Origin: Petrolisthes cinctipes
Lineage: Eukaryota; Arthropoda; Malacostraca; Decapoda; Porcellanidae
DNA: 64,000 bases
Direction of reading: 5' to 3'
Assembly: GCA_033782935.1 (NCBI GenBank)
Contig: JAWQEG010000279.1
Span: forward strand, 2,566,001 to 2,630,000
Below, piece by piece: positions 1 to 11,700 of the stretch. The first letter of the stretch is position 1, and each line of letters starts with the position of its first letter. Below the pieces are notes generated by a model. The model was not told the origin of the DNA, searched no databases, and worked only from the letters and a program-made list of their open reading frames with translations. The position numbers and the translations under genes are program-made.

Positions 1-33
1 AGAAGATACATGCACATATTGACTTTGGGCACC

Positions 34-210
34 AAAAATATCGATTTTCAGCATGTTTTGGGCCTGAATTTTGAAAATACTCTAACACGGAGTAGGCATG
101 TACAGATCGCTTCTGGGACCCCAAAATATCGAATTTTCGGGTGTTTAGGGCCAGAATTTGAGATATAAACGGGTACAGAAGATGCATGCACATATCGACT
201 TTTGGGCACC
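34..210 (+). repeat. Internal half-monomers of about 88 bp
   Basis: Each monomer contains two diverged copies of one ancestral half-unit. In the first monomer the CGA of the first half is at 42 and that of the second at 130, 88 bp apart; the next first-half CGA is at 219, 89 bp further. The first half reads CGATTTTCAGCATGTTTTGG (42-61) and the second half reads CGAATTTTCGGGTGTTTTGG (clean example at 5284-5303). The flanks also match: CATGTACAGATCGCTTCTGG before the second half resembles CATGCACATATTGACTTTGG before the first. This is direct sequence similarity, and the origin by dimerisation is inferred. Confidence 0.85.
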
Positions 211-1561
211 TAAAAGATCGATTTTCAGTATGTTTTAGGCCTGTATTTTGAAAATACTCTAACACGAAGTATGCATGCAAAGATACCTTCTGGGACCTTT
301 AAATATCGAATTTTCGGGTGTTATGGGACTGAATTTGAGATATCGATTTTTTGGCACCTAAAATGTCGATTTTTAGCATGTTTTTAGCCTATATTTTGAA
401 AATATTCTAGCACTGTGTAGGCATGTACAGATTGCTTCTGTGACCCCAAAATATTGAATTTTCGGGTGTTTTGAACCTAAATTTGAGATATAAACGGATA
501 CAGAAGATGCATGCACATATCGACTTTTGGGCACCTAAAAGATCGATTTTCAGTATGTTTTTGGCCTGAATTTTGAAAATACTCTAACACGGAGTAGGCA
601 TGCACAGATACCTTCTGGGACCTCTAAATATAGAATTTTTGGGTGTTTTGGGACTGAATTTGAGATATCGATTTTTTGGCACCTAAAAGGTCGATTTTTA
701 GCATGTTTTTAGCATATATTTTGAAAATATTCTAGCACTGAGTAGGCATGTACAAATTGCTTCTGGGACCCCAAAATATTGAATTTTCGGGTGTTTTGAG
801 CCTGAATTTGAGATATAAACGGGTACAGAAGATACATGCACATATTGACTTTGGGCACCAAAAATATAGATTTTCAGCATGTTTTGGGCCTGAATTTTGA
901 AAATACTCTAACACGAAGTAGGCATGTACAGATCGCTTCTGGGACCCCAAAATATCGAATTTTCGGGTGTTTAGGGCCAGAATTTGAGATATCGACTTTT
1001 TGGCACCTAAAAGATCGATTTTTAGCATGTTTTTAGCCTATATTTTGAAAATATTCTAGCACTGAGTAGGCATGTACAGATTGCTTCTGGGATTCCAAAA
1101 TATTGAATTTTCGGGTGTTTCGAGCCTGAATATAAGATATAAACGGGTACAGAAGATACATGCACATATTGACTTTGGGCACCAAAAATATCGATTTTCA
1201 GCATGTTTTGGGCCTGTATTTTGAAAATACTCTAACACTGAGTAGGCATGTACATATTGCTTCTGGGTCCCCAAAATATTGAATTTTCGGGTGTTTTGAG
1301 CCTGAATTTGAGATATAAACGGGTACTGAAGATGCATGCACATATCGACTTTTGTGCACCTAAAAGATCGATTTTCAGTATGTTTTGAGCATGTATTTTG
1401 AAAATACTCTAACACGGAGGAGTCATGTACAGATCGCTTCTGGGACCCCTAAATATCGAATTTTCGGGTGTTTTGGGACTGAATTTGAGATATCGACTTT
1501 TTGGCACCTAAAAGATCGATTTTTAGCATGTTTTTAGCCTATATTTTGAAAATATTCTAGC

Positions 1562-1579
1562 ACTGTACAGATTGCATCT
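1562..1579 (+). repeat. C monomer with 10-bp deletion (founder example)
   Basis: ACTG joins directly to TACAG, omitting AGTAGGCATG. Eight copies occur in C monomers with anchors 1523, 32,416, 39,570, 41,917, 45,562, 47,881, 50,200 and 53,344. All carry linked substitutions TTGCATCTGGGACCGC and GAATTTTTGGGTG, so this is one sublineage spread over more than 50 kb. Confidence 0.88.
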
Positions 1580-2832
1580 GGGACCGCAAAATATTGAATT
1601 TTTGGGTGTTTTGAGCCTGAATTTGAGATATAAACGGGTACAGAAGATACATGCACATATTGACTTTGGGCTCCAAAAATATCGATTTTCAGCATGTTTT
1701 GGGCCTGAATTTTGAAAATACTCTAACACGGAGTAGGCATGTACAGATCGCTTCTGGTAACCCAAAATATCGAATTTTCGGGTGTTTAGGGCCAGAATTT
1801 GAGATATAAACGGGTACAGAAGATGCATGCACATATCGACTTTTGGGCACCTAAGAGATCGATTTTCAGTATGTTTTTGGCCTGTATTTTGAAAATACTC
1901 TAACCCGGAGTAGGCATGTACAGATACCTTCTGGGACCTCTAAATATCGAATTTTCGGGTGTTTTGGGACTGAATTTGAGATATCGATTTTTTGGCACCT
2001 AAAATGTCGATTTTTAGCATGTTTTTAGCCTATATTTTGAAAATATTCTAGCACTGTGTAGGCATGTACAGATTGCTTCTGGGACCCCAAAATATTGAAT
2101 TTTCGGGTGTTTTGAGCCTGAATTTGAGATATAAACGGGTACAGAAGATACATGCACATATTGACTTTGGGCATCTAAAATATCGATTTTCAGCATGTTT
2201 TGGGCCTGTATTTTGAAAATACTCTATCACGGAGTAGGCATGTACAGATTGCTTCTGGGACCCCAAAATATTGAATTTTCGGGTGCTTTGAGCCTGAATT
2301 TGAGATATAAACGGGTACTGAAGATGCATGCACATATCGACTTTTCTGCACCTAAAAGATCGATTTTCAGTATGTTTTGAGCATGTATTTTGAAAATACT
2401 CTAACACGGAGTAGGCATGTACAGATCTCTTCTGGGAACCCTAAATATCGAATTTTCGGGTGTTTTGGGACTAAATTTGAGATATCGATTTTTTGGCACC
2501 TAAAATGTCGATTTTTAGCATGTTTTTAGCCTATATTTTGAAAATATTCTAGCACTGAGTAGGCATGTACAGATTGCTTCTAAGACCCCAAAATATTGAA
2601 TTTTCGGGTGTTTTGAGCCTGAATTTGAGATATAAACGGGTACAGAAGATACATGCACATATTGACTTTGGGCACCAAAAATATCGATTTTCAGCATGTT
2701 TTGGGCCTGAATTTTGAAAATACTCTAACACGGAGTAGGCATGTACAGATCGCTTCTGGGACCCAAAAATATCGAATTTTCGGGTGTTTAGGGCCAGAAT
2801 TTGAGATATAAACGGATACAGAAGATGCATGC

Positions 2833-2852
2833 ACATATCGGATATGACTTTT
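2833..2852 (+). repeat. B monomer with 6-bp insertion
   Basis: CATATCGGATATGACTTTT replaces CATATCGACTTTT, giving a 507-bp unit. The only other copy I saw is at about 54,657, inside the 51,821-bp-offset duplicate. The extra bases look like a slippage copy of ATATCG. Confidence 0.85.
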
Positions 2853-4977
2853 GGGCACCTAAAAGATCGATTTTCAGTATGTTTTTGGCCTGTATTTTGA
2901 AAATACTCTAACACGGAGTAGGCATGCACAGATACCTTCTGGGACCTCTAAATATAGAATTTTTGGGTGTTTTGGGACTGAATTTGAGATATCGATTTTT
3001 TGGCACCTAAAATGTCGATTTTTAGTATGTTTTTAGCATATATTTTGAAAATATTCTAGCACTGAGTAGGCATGTACAAATTGCTTCTGGGACCCCAAAA
3101 TATTGAATTTTCGGGTGTTTTGAGCCTGAATTTGAGATATAAACGGGTACAGAAGATACATGCACATATTGACTTTGGGCACCAAAAATATAGATTTTCA
3201 GCATGTTTTCGGCCTGAATTTTGAAACTACTCTAACACGAAGTAGGCATGTACAGATCGCTTCTGGGACTCCAAAATATCGAATTTTCGGGTGTTTAGGG
3301 CCAGAATTTGAGATATAAACGGGTACTGAAGATGCATGCACTTATCGACTTTTGGGCACCTAAAAGATCGATTTTCAGTATGTTTTTGGCCTGTATTTTG
3401 AAAATACTCTAACACGGAGTAGGCATGTACAGATACCTTCTGGGACCTCTAAATATCGAATTTTCGGGTGTTTTGGGACTGAATTTGATATATCGATTTT
3501 TTGGCACCTAAAATGTCGATTTTTAGCATGTTTTTAGCCTATATTTTGAAAATATTCTAGCACTGTGTAGGCATGTACAGATTGCTTCTGGGACCTTAAA
3601 ATATTGAAGTTTCGGGTGTTTTGAGCCTGAATTTGAGATATAAACGGGTACTGAAGATGCATGCGCCTATCGACTTTTGTGCACCTAAAAGATCGATTTT
3701 CAGTATGTTTTGAGCATGTATTTTGAAAATACTCTAACACGGAGTAGGCATGTACAGATCGCTTCTGGGACCCCTAAATATCGAATTTTCGGGTGTTTTG
3801 GGACTGAATTTGAGATATCGACTTTTTGGCACCTAAAAGATCGATTTTTAGCATGTTTTTAGCCTATATTTTGAAAATATTCTAGCACTGAGTAGGCATG
3901 TACAGATTGCTTCTGGGATTCCAAAATATTTAATTTTCGGGTGTTTTGAGCCTGAATATAAGATATAAACGGGTACAGAAGATACATGCACATATTGACT
4001 TTGGGCACCAAAAATATCGATTTCAGCATGTTTTGGGCCTGAATTTTGAAAATACTCTAACACGGAGTAGGCATGTACAGATCGCTTCTGGGACCCCAAA
4101 ATATCGAATTTTCGGGTGTTTAGGGCCACAATTTGAGATATAAACGGGTACAGAAGATGCATGCACATATCGACTTTTGGGCACCTAAAAGATCGATTTT
4201 CAGTATGTTTTTGGCCTGTATTTTGAAAATACTCTAACACGGAGTAGACATGTACAGATACCTTCTGTGACATCTAAATATCGAATTTTCGGGTGTTTTG
4301 GGACTGAATTTGAGATATCGATTTTTTGGCACCTAAAATGTCGATTTTTAGCATGTTTTTAGCCTATATTTTGAAAATATTCTAGCACTGTGTAGGCATG
4401 TACAGATTGCTTCTGGGACCCCAAAATATTGAATTTTCGGGTGTTTTGAGCCTCAATTTGAGATATAAACGGGTACAGAAGATACATGCACATATTGACT
4501 TTTAACATCTAAAATATCGATTTTCAGCACGTTTTGGGCCTGTATTTTGAAAATACTCTAACACTGAGTAGGCATGTACAGATTGCTTCTGGGACCCCAA
4601 AATATTGAATTTTCGGGTGTTTTGAGCCTGAATTTGAGATATAAACGGGTACTGAAGATGCATGCACATATCGACTTTTGTGCACCTAAAAGATCGATTT
4701 TCAGTATGTTTTGAGCATGTATTTTGAAAATACTCTAACACGGAGTAGGCATGTACAGATCGCTTCTGGGACCCCTAAATATCGAATTTTCGGGTATTTT
4801 GGGACTGAATTTGAGATATCGACTTTTTGGCACCTAAAAGATCGATTTTTAGCATGTTTTTAGCCTATATTTTGAAAATATTCTAGCACTGAGTAGGCAT
4901 GTACAGATTGCTTCTGGGACCCCAAAATATTGAATTTTCGGGTGTTTTGAGCCTGAATTTGAGATATAAACGGGTAC

Positions 4978-5153
4978 AGAAGATACATGCACATATTGAC
5001 TTTGGGCACCAAAAATATCGATTTTCAGCATGTTTTGGGCCTGAATTTTGAAAATACTCTAACACGGAGTAGGCATGTACAGATCGCTTCTGGGACCCGA
5101 AAATATCGAATTTTCGGGTGTTTAGGGCCAGAATTTGAGATATAAACGGGTAC
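4978..5153 (+). repeat. Reference monomer class A (176 bp)
   Basis: Class A is recognised by AGATACATGCACATATTGAC near its start, then TTTGGGCACC followed by AAAAATATCG (or TTTGGGCATC followed by TAAAATATCG), then CAGCATGTTTTGGGCC, and often GTTTAGGGCCAG near its end. It is one base shorter than B because the G/T run before GGCACC is shorter. Its two halves are related to each other at 88-bp spacing. The GTTTAGGGCC segment contains one TTTAGGG heptamer, but it is isolated and is not a telomere tract. Confidence 0.93.
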
Positions 5154-5320
5154 AGAAGATGCATGCACATATCGACTTTTGTGCACCTAAAAGATCGATT
5201 TTCAGTATGTTTTAAGCATGTATTTTGAAAATACTCTAACACGGAGTAGGCATGTACAGATCGCTTCTGGGACCACTAAATATCGAATTTTCGGGTGTTT
5301 TGGAACTGAATTTGAGATAT
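5154..5320 (+). repeat. Reference monomer class B (177-bp register; 167 bp to the C deletion point)
   Basis: Class B is recognised by AGATGCATGCACATATCGAC, with an 8-bp palindrome TGCATGCA, then GCACCTAAAAGATCGATTTT and CAGTATGTTTT. It often has GATACCTTCTGGGACCTC and ends TTTTGGGACTGAATTTGAG. It carries a perfect 15-bp dyad at 5220-5234. When B is followed by another full monomer it runs to 177 bp. Before C its last 10 bases are missing as part of the 29-bp deletion. Confidence 0.93.
5220..5234. repeat. 15-bp perfect dyad in monomer B
   Basis: GTATTTTGAAAATAC is a perfect inverted repeat of 7-bp arms around a central G. It recurs in nearly every B monomer and in A monomers of the CCTGTATTTT subtype. 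It could extrude as a short cruciform or bind a symmetric dimer, but no binding protein can be named from sequence. Confidence 0.85.
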
Positions 5321-5478
5321 CGACTTTTTGGCACCTAAAAGATCGATTTTTAGCATGTTTTTAGCCTATATTTTGAAAATATTCTAGCACTGAGTAGGCA
5401 TGTATAGATTGCTTCTGGGATTCCAAAATATTGAATTTTCGGGTGGTTTGAGCCTGAATTTGAGATATAAACGGGTAC
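5321..5478 (+). repeat. Reference monomer class C (deletion-bearing; 148-bp effective spacing)
   Basis: Class C begins directly after GAGATAT with CGACTTTTTGGCACC or CGATTTTTTGGCACC, then TTTTTAGCATGTTTTTAGCC, a 15-bp dyad, TTCTAGCACTG and TATTGAATTTTCGGG. Compared with A and B, 29 bp are missing between GAGATAT and CGAC: the GATATAAACGGGTAC end and the AGAAGATGCATGCACATAT start. The distance from the GAGATAT of B to that of C is 148 bp instead of 177. Apart from one chimeric copy at 43,374, this junction marks each C monomer I followed across the window. Confidence 0.93.
5368..5382. repeat. 15-bp perfect dyad in monomer C with changed arms
   Basis: ATATTTTGAAAATAT occupies the position homologous to the B dyad. 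The outermost base is altered on both sides (G to A on the left, C to T on the right), so the symmetry is kept. A monomers of the CCTGAATTTT subtype have one mismatched pair. Confidence 0.85.
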
Positions 5479-8400
5479 AGAAGATACATGCACATATTGA
5501 CTTTGGGCACCAAAAATATCGATTTTCAGCATGTTTTGGGCCTGAATTTTGAAAATACTCTAACACGGAGTAGGCATGTACAGATCGCTTCTCGGACCCC
5601 AAAATATCGAATTTTCGGGTGTTTAGGGCCAGAATTTGAGATATAAACGGGTACAGAAGATGCATGCACATATCGACTTTTGGGCACCTAAAAGATCGAT
5701 TTTCAGTATGTTTTTGGCCTGTATTTTGAAAATACTCTAACACGGAGTAGGCATGTACAGATACCTTCTGGGAACTCTAAATATCGAATTTTCGGGTGTT
5801 TTGGGACTGAATTTGAGATATCGATTTTTTTGCACCTAAAATGTCGATTTTTAGCATGTTTTTAGCCTATATTTTGAAAATATTCTAGCACTGTGTAGGC
5901 ATGTACAGATTGCTTCTGGGACCCCAAAATATTGAATTTTCGGGTGTTTTGAGCCTGAATTTGAGATATAAACGAGTACAGAAGATACATGCACATATTG
6001 ACTTTGGGCACCAAAAATATCGATTTTCAGCATGTTTTGGGCCTGAATTTTGAAAATACTCTATCACGGAGTAGGCATGTACAGATCGCTTCTGGGACCC
6101 CAAAATATTGAATTTTCGGGTGTTTAGGGCTAGAATTTGAGATATAAACGGGTACAGAAGATGCATGCACATATCGACTTTTGTGCACCTAAAAGATCGA
6201 TTTTCAGTATGTTTTAGGCATGTATTTTGAAAATACTCTAACACGGAGTATGCATGCACAGATACCTTCTGGGACCTTTAAATATCGAATTTTCGGGTGT
6301 TTTGGGACTGAATTTGAGATATCGATTTTTTGGCACCTAAAATGTCGATTTTTAGCATGTTTTTAGCCTATATTTTGAAAATATTCTAGCACTGTGTAGG
6401 CATGTACAGATTGCTTCTGGGACCCCAAAATATTGAATTTTCGGGTGTTTTGAACCTAAATTTGAGATATAAACGGGTACAGAAGATACATGCACATATT
6501 GACTTTGGGCATCTAAAATATCGATTTTCAGCATGTTTTGGGCCTGAATTTTGAAAATACTCTAACACGGAGTAGGCATGTACAGATCGCTTCTGGGACC
6601 CCAAAATATCGAATTTTCGGGTGTTTAGGGCCACAATTTGAGATATAAACGGGTACAGAAGATGCATGCACATATCGACTTTTGGGCACCTAAAAGATCG
6701 ATTTTCAGTATGTTTTTGGCCTGTATTTTGAAAATACTCTAACACGGAGTAGACATGTACAGATACCTTCTGTGACATCTAAATATCGAATTTTCGGGTG
6801 TTTTGGGACTGAATTTGAGATATCGATTTTTTGGCACCTAAAATGTCGATTTTTAGCATGTTTTTAGCCTATATTTTGAAAATATTCTAGCACTGTGTAG
6901 GCATGTACAGATTGCTTCTGGGACCCCAAAATATTGAATTTTCGGGTGTTTTGAGCCTCAATTTGAGATATAAACGGGTACAGAAGATACATGCACATAT
7001 TGACTTTTAACATCTAAAATATCGATTTTCAGCACGTTTTGGGCCTGTATTTTGAAAATACTCTAACACTGAGTAGGCATGTACAGATTGCTTCTGGGAC
7101 CCCAAAATATTGAATTTTCGGGTGTTTTGAGCCTGAATTTGAGATATAAACGGGTACTGAAGATGCATGCACATATCGACTTTTGTGCACCTAAAAGATC
7201 GATTTTCAGTATGTTTTGAGCATGTATTTTGAAAATACTCTAACACGGAGTAGGCATGTACAGATCGCTTCTGGGACCCCTAAATATCGAATTTTCGGGT
7301 ATTTTGGGACTGAATTTGAGATATCGACTTTTTGGCACCTAAAAGATCGATTTTTAGCATGTTTTTAGCCTATATTTTGAAAATATTCTAGCACTGAGTA
7401 GGCATGTACAGATTGCTTCTGGGACCCCAAAATATTGAATTTTCGGGTGTTTTGAGCCTGAATTTGAGATATAAACGGGTACAGAAGATACATGCACATA
7501 TTGACTTTGGGCACCAAAAATATCGATTTTCAGCATGTTTTGGGCCTGAATTTTGAAAATACTCTAACACGGAGTAGGCATGTACAGATCGCTTCTGGGA
7601 CCCGAAAATATCGAATTTTCGGGTGTTTAGGGCCAGAATTTGAGATATAAACGGGTACAGAAGATGCATGCACATATCGACTTTTGTGCACCTAAAAGAT
7701 CGATTTTCAGTATGTTTTAAGCATGTATTTTGAAAATACTCTAACACGGAGTAGGCATGTACAGATCGCTTCTGGGACCACTAAATATCGAATTTTCGGG
7801 TGTTTTGGGACTGAATTTGAGATATCGACTTTTTGGCACCTAAAAGATCGATTTTTAGCATGTTTTTAGCCTATATTTTGAAAATATTCTAGCACTGAGT
7901 AGGCATGTACAGATTGCTTCTGGGATTCCAAAATATTGAATTTTCGGGTGGTTTGAGCCTGAATTTGAGATATAAACGGGTACAGAAGATACATGCACAT
8001 ATTGACTTTGGGCACCAAAAATATCGATTTTCAGCATGTTTTGGGCCTGAATTTTGAAAATACTCTAACACGGAGTAGGCATGTACAGATCGCTTCTCGG
8101 ACCCCAAAATATCGAATTTTCGGGTGTTTAGGGCCAGAATTTGAGATATAAACGGGTACAGAAGATGCATGCACATATCGACTTTTGGGCACCTAAAAGA
8201 TCGATTTTCAGTATGTTTTTGGCCTGTATTTTGAAAATACTCTAACACGGAGTAGGCATGTACAGATACCTTCTGGGACCTCTAAATATCGAATTTTCGG
8301 GTGTTTTGGGACTGAATTTGAGATATCGATTTTTTTGCACCTAAAATGTCGATTTTTAGCATGTTTTTAGCCTATATTTTGAAAATATTCTAGCACTGTG

Positions 8401-8734
8401 TAGGCATGTACAGATTGCTTCTGGGACCCCAAAATATTGAATTTTCGGGTGTTTTGAGCCTGAATTTGAGATATAAACGAGTACAGAAGATACATGCACA
8501 TATTGACTTTGGGCACCAAAAATATCGATTTTCAGCATGTTTTGGGCCTGAATTTTGAAAATACTCTATCACGGAGTAGGCATGTACAGATCGCTTCTGG
8601 GACCCCAAAATATTGAATTTTCGGGTGTTTAGGGCTAGAATTTGAGATATAAACGGGTACAGAAGATGCATGCACATATCGACTTTTGTGCACCTAAAAG
8701 ATCGATTTTCAGTATGTTTTAGGCATGTATTTTG

Positions 8735-11700
8735 AAAATACTCTAACACGGAGTAGGCATGCACAGATACTTTCTGGGACCTCTAAATATCGAATTTTCG
8801 GGTGTTTTGGGACTGAATTTGAGATATCGATTTTCTGGCACCTAAAATGTCGATTTTTAGCATGTTTTTAGCCTATTTTTTGAAAATATTCTAGCACTGT
8901 GTAGGCATGTACAGATTGCTTCTGGGACCCCAAAATATTGAATTTTCGGGTGTTTTGAGCCTGAATTTGAGATATAAACGGGTACAGAAGATACATGCAC
9001 ATATTGACTTTGGGCATCTAAAATATCGATTTTCAGCATGTTTTGGGCCTGAATTTTGAAAATACTCTAACACGGAGTAGGCATGTACAGATCGCTTCTG
9101 GGACCCCAAAATATCGAATTTTCGGGTTTTTAGGGCCAGTATTTGAGATATAAACGGGTACAGAAGATGCATGCACATATCGACTTTTGGGCACCTAAAA
9201 GATCGATTTTCAGTATGTTTTAGGCCTGTATTTTGAAAATACTCTAACACGGAGTAGGCATGCACAGATACCTTCTGGGACCTCTAAATATCGAATTTTC
9301 GGGTGTTTTGGGATTGAATTTGAGATATCGATTTTTTGGCACCTAAAATGTCGATTTTTAGCATGTTTTTAGCCTATATTTTGAAAATATTCTAGCACTG
9401 TGTAGGCATGTACAGATTGCTTCTGGGACCCCAAAATATTGAATTTCGGGTGTTCTGAGCTTGAATTTGAGATATAACCGGGTACAGAAGATACATGACT
9501 TTGGGCATCTAAAATATCGATTTTCAGCATGTTTTGGGCCTGTATTTTTAAAATACTCTAACACGGAGTAGGCATGTACAGATCGCTTCTGGGACCCCAA
9601 AATATCGAATTTTCGGGTGTTTAGGGCCAGAATTTGAGATATAAACGGGTACAGAAGATGCATGCACATATCGACTTTTGTGCACCTAAAAGATCGATTT
9701 TCAGTATGTTTTAGGCCTGTATTTTGAAAATACTCTAACACGGAGTAGGCATGTACAGATACCTTCTGGGACCCCTAAATATCGAATTTTCGGGTGTTTT
9801 GGGACTGAATTTGAGATATCGACTTTTTGGCACCTAAAAGATCGATTTTTAGCATGTTTTTAGCCTATATTTTGAAAATATTCTAGCACTGAGTAGGCAT
9901 GTACAGATTGCTTCTGGGATTCCAAAATATTGAATTTTCGGGTGTTTTGAGCCTGAATATAAGATATAAACGGGTACAGAAGATACATGCACATATTGAC
10001 TTTGGGCACCAAAAATATCGATTTCAGCATGTTTTGGGCCTGAATTTTGAAAATACTCTAACACGGAGTAGGCATGTACAGATCGCTTCTGGGACCCCAA
10101 AATATCGAATTTTCGGGTGTTTAGGGCCACAATTTGAGATATAAACGGGCACAGAAGATGCATGCACATATCGACTTTTGGGCACCTAAAAGATCGATTT
10201 TCAGTATGTTTTTGGCCTGTATTTTGAAAATACTCTAACACGGAGTAGACATGTACAGATACCTTCTGTGACATCTAAATATCGAATTTTCGGGTGTTTT
10301 GGGACTGAATTTGAGATATCGATTTTTTGGCACCTAAAATGTCGATTTTTAGCATGTTTTTAGCCTATATTTTGAAAATATTCTAGCACTGTATAGGCAT
10401 GTACAGATTGCTTCTGGGACCCCAAAATATTGAATTTTCGGGTGTTTTGAGCCTCAATTTGAGATATAAACGGGTACAGAAGATACATGCACATATTGAC
10501 TTTTAACATCTAAAATATCGATTTTCAGCACGTTTTGGGCCTGTATTTTGAAAATACTCTAACACTGAGTAGGCATGTACAGATTGCTTCTGGGACCCCA
10601 AAATATTGAATTTTCGGGTGTTTTGAGCCTGAATTTGAGATATAAACGGGTACTGAAGATGCATGCACATATCGACTTTTGTGCACCTAAAAGATCGATT
10701 TTCAGTATGTTTTGAGCATGTATTTTGAAAATACTCTAACACGGAGTAGGCATGTACAGATCGCTTCTGGGACCCCTAAATATCGAATTTTCGGGTATTT
10801 TGGGACTGAATTTGAGATATCGACTTTTTGGCACCTAAAAGATCGATTTTTAGCATGTTTTTAGCCTATATTTTGAAAATATTCTAGCACTGAGTAGGCA
10901 TGTACAGATTGCTTCTGGGACCCCAAAATATTGAATTTTCGGGTGTTTTGAGCCTGAATTTGAGATATAAACGGGTACAGAAGATACATGCACATATTGA
11001 CTTTGGGCACCAAAAATATCGATTTTCAGCATGTTTTGGGCCTGAATTTTGAAAATACTCTAACACGGAGTAGGCATGTACAGATCGCTTCTGGGACCCG
11101 AAAATATAGAAATTTTCGGGTGTTTAGGGCCAGAATTTGAGATATAAACGGGTACAGAAGATGCATGCACATATCGACTTTTGTGCACCTAAAAGATCGA
11201 TTTTCAGTATGTTTTAAGCATGTATTTTGAAAATACTCTAACACGGAGTAGGCATGTACAGATCGCTTCTGGGACCACTAAATATCGAATTTTCGGGTGT
11301 TTTGGGACTGAATTTGAGATATCGACTTTTTGGCACCTAAAAGATCGATTTTTAGCATGTTTTTAGCCTATATTTTGAAAATATTCTAGCACTGAGTAGG
11401 CATGTACAGATTGCTTCTGGGATTCCAAAATATTGAATTTTCGGGTGGTTTGAGCCTGAATTTGAGATATAAACGGGTACAGAAGATACATGCACATATT
11501 GACTTTGGGCACCAAAAATATCGATTTTCAGCATGTTTTGGGCCTGAATTTTGAAAATACTCTAACACGGAGTAGGCATGTACAGATCGCTTCTCGGACC
11601 CCAAAATATCGAATTTTCGGGTGTTTAGGGCCAGAATTTGAGATATAAACGGGTACAGAAGATGCATGCACATATCGACTTTTGGGCACCTAAAAGATCG

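Larger units (their letters stand above)
1..4024 (+). repeat. Irregular HOR region
   Basis: Successive C anchors are spaced 325, 324, 501, 491, 501, 507, 501, 325 and 500 bp. The 325 and 324 steps are two-monomer units (B-C, then A-C). The 491 step carries a 10-bp deletion in C, the 507 step a 6-bp insertion, and the 500 step a one-base loss in A (CGATTTCAGC near 4021). Confidence 0.9.
4978..5478 (+). repeat. Reference 501-bp higher-order repeat unit, order A-B-C
   Basis: This is one typical HOR, phased from AGAAGATAC of monomer A to the base before the next AGAAGATAC at 5479. It consists of A (4978-5153), B (5154-5320) and C (5321-5478). Three complete monomers would total 530 bp, and the unit is 29 bp shorter because of one deletion at the B/C junction. 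The 501-bp step repeats exactly at anchors 4849, 5350, 5851, 6352, 6853, 7354, 7855, 8356, 8857 and 9358, and elsewhere in the window. Spacings of 324, 325, 502, 677, 678 and 855 are the same unit with whole monomers lost, swapped or gained. Confidence 0.95.
4024..8751 (+). repeat. 2,505-bp (five-HOR) tandem duplication
   Basis: Bases about 4024-6246 match about 6529-8751 at an offset of 2505, exactly five 501-bp units. They share private variants such as GGAGTAGACATG, TGTGACATCT, GAGCCTCAATTTG, GACTTTTAACATC, GGACCACTAAAT and GGGTGGTTTGAG. The differences I noticed are at 5304/7809, 5405/7910 and 5765/8270. On the left the copies part near 4021, where one copy lacks a T. On the right they part near 6246/8751. 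Confidence 0.88.

Noticed and set aside
142..154. TTTAGGG in GTGTTTAGGGCC of A monomers as a plant-type telomere repeat
   Set aside because: There is only one heptamer per A monomer and never a tandem run, and B and C read TTTTGGG or TTTTGAG instead. It arises from the satellite itself.
836..1036. Plus-strand open frames of 60-85 codons
   Set aside because: They recur wherever a monomer lacks its usual stop, follow repeat phase and change with single substitutions. They are shadows of the repeat.
5284..5300. CGAATTTTCGGG as a CENP-B box
   Set aside because: It contains TTCG and CGGG but not the spacing of the core motif (TTCG, four bases, A, two bases, CGGG) on either strand. The similarity is too weak.
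5470..5510. Recurrent TATAAAC as promoter TATA boxes
   Set aside because: GATATAAACGGGTAC is part of every A/B boundary and has no gene downstream. Repetition alone explains it.
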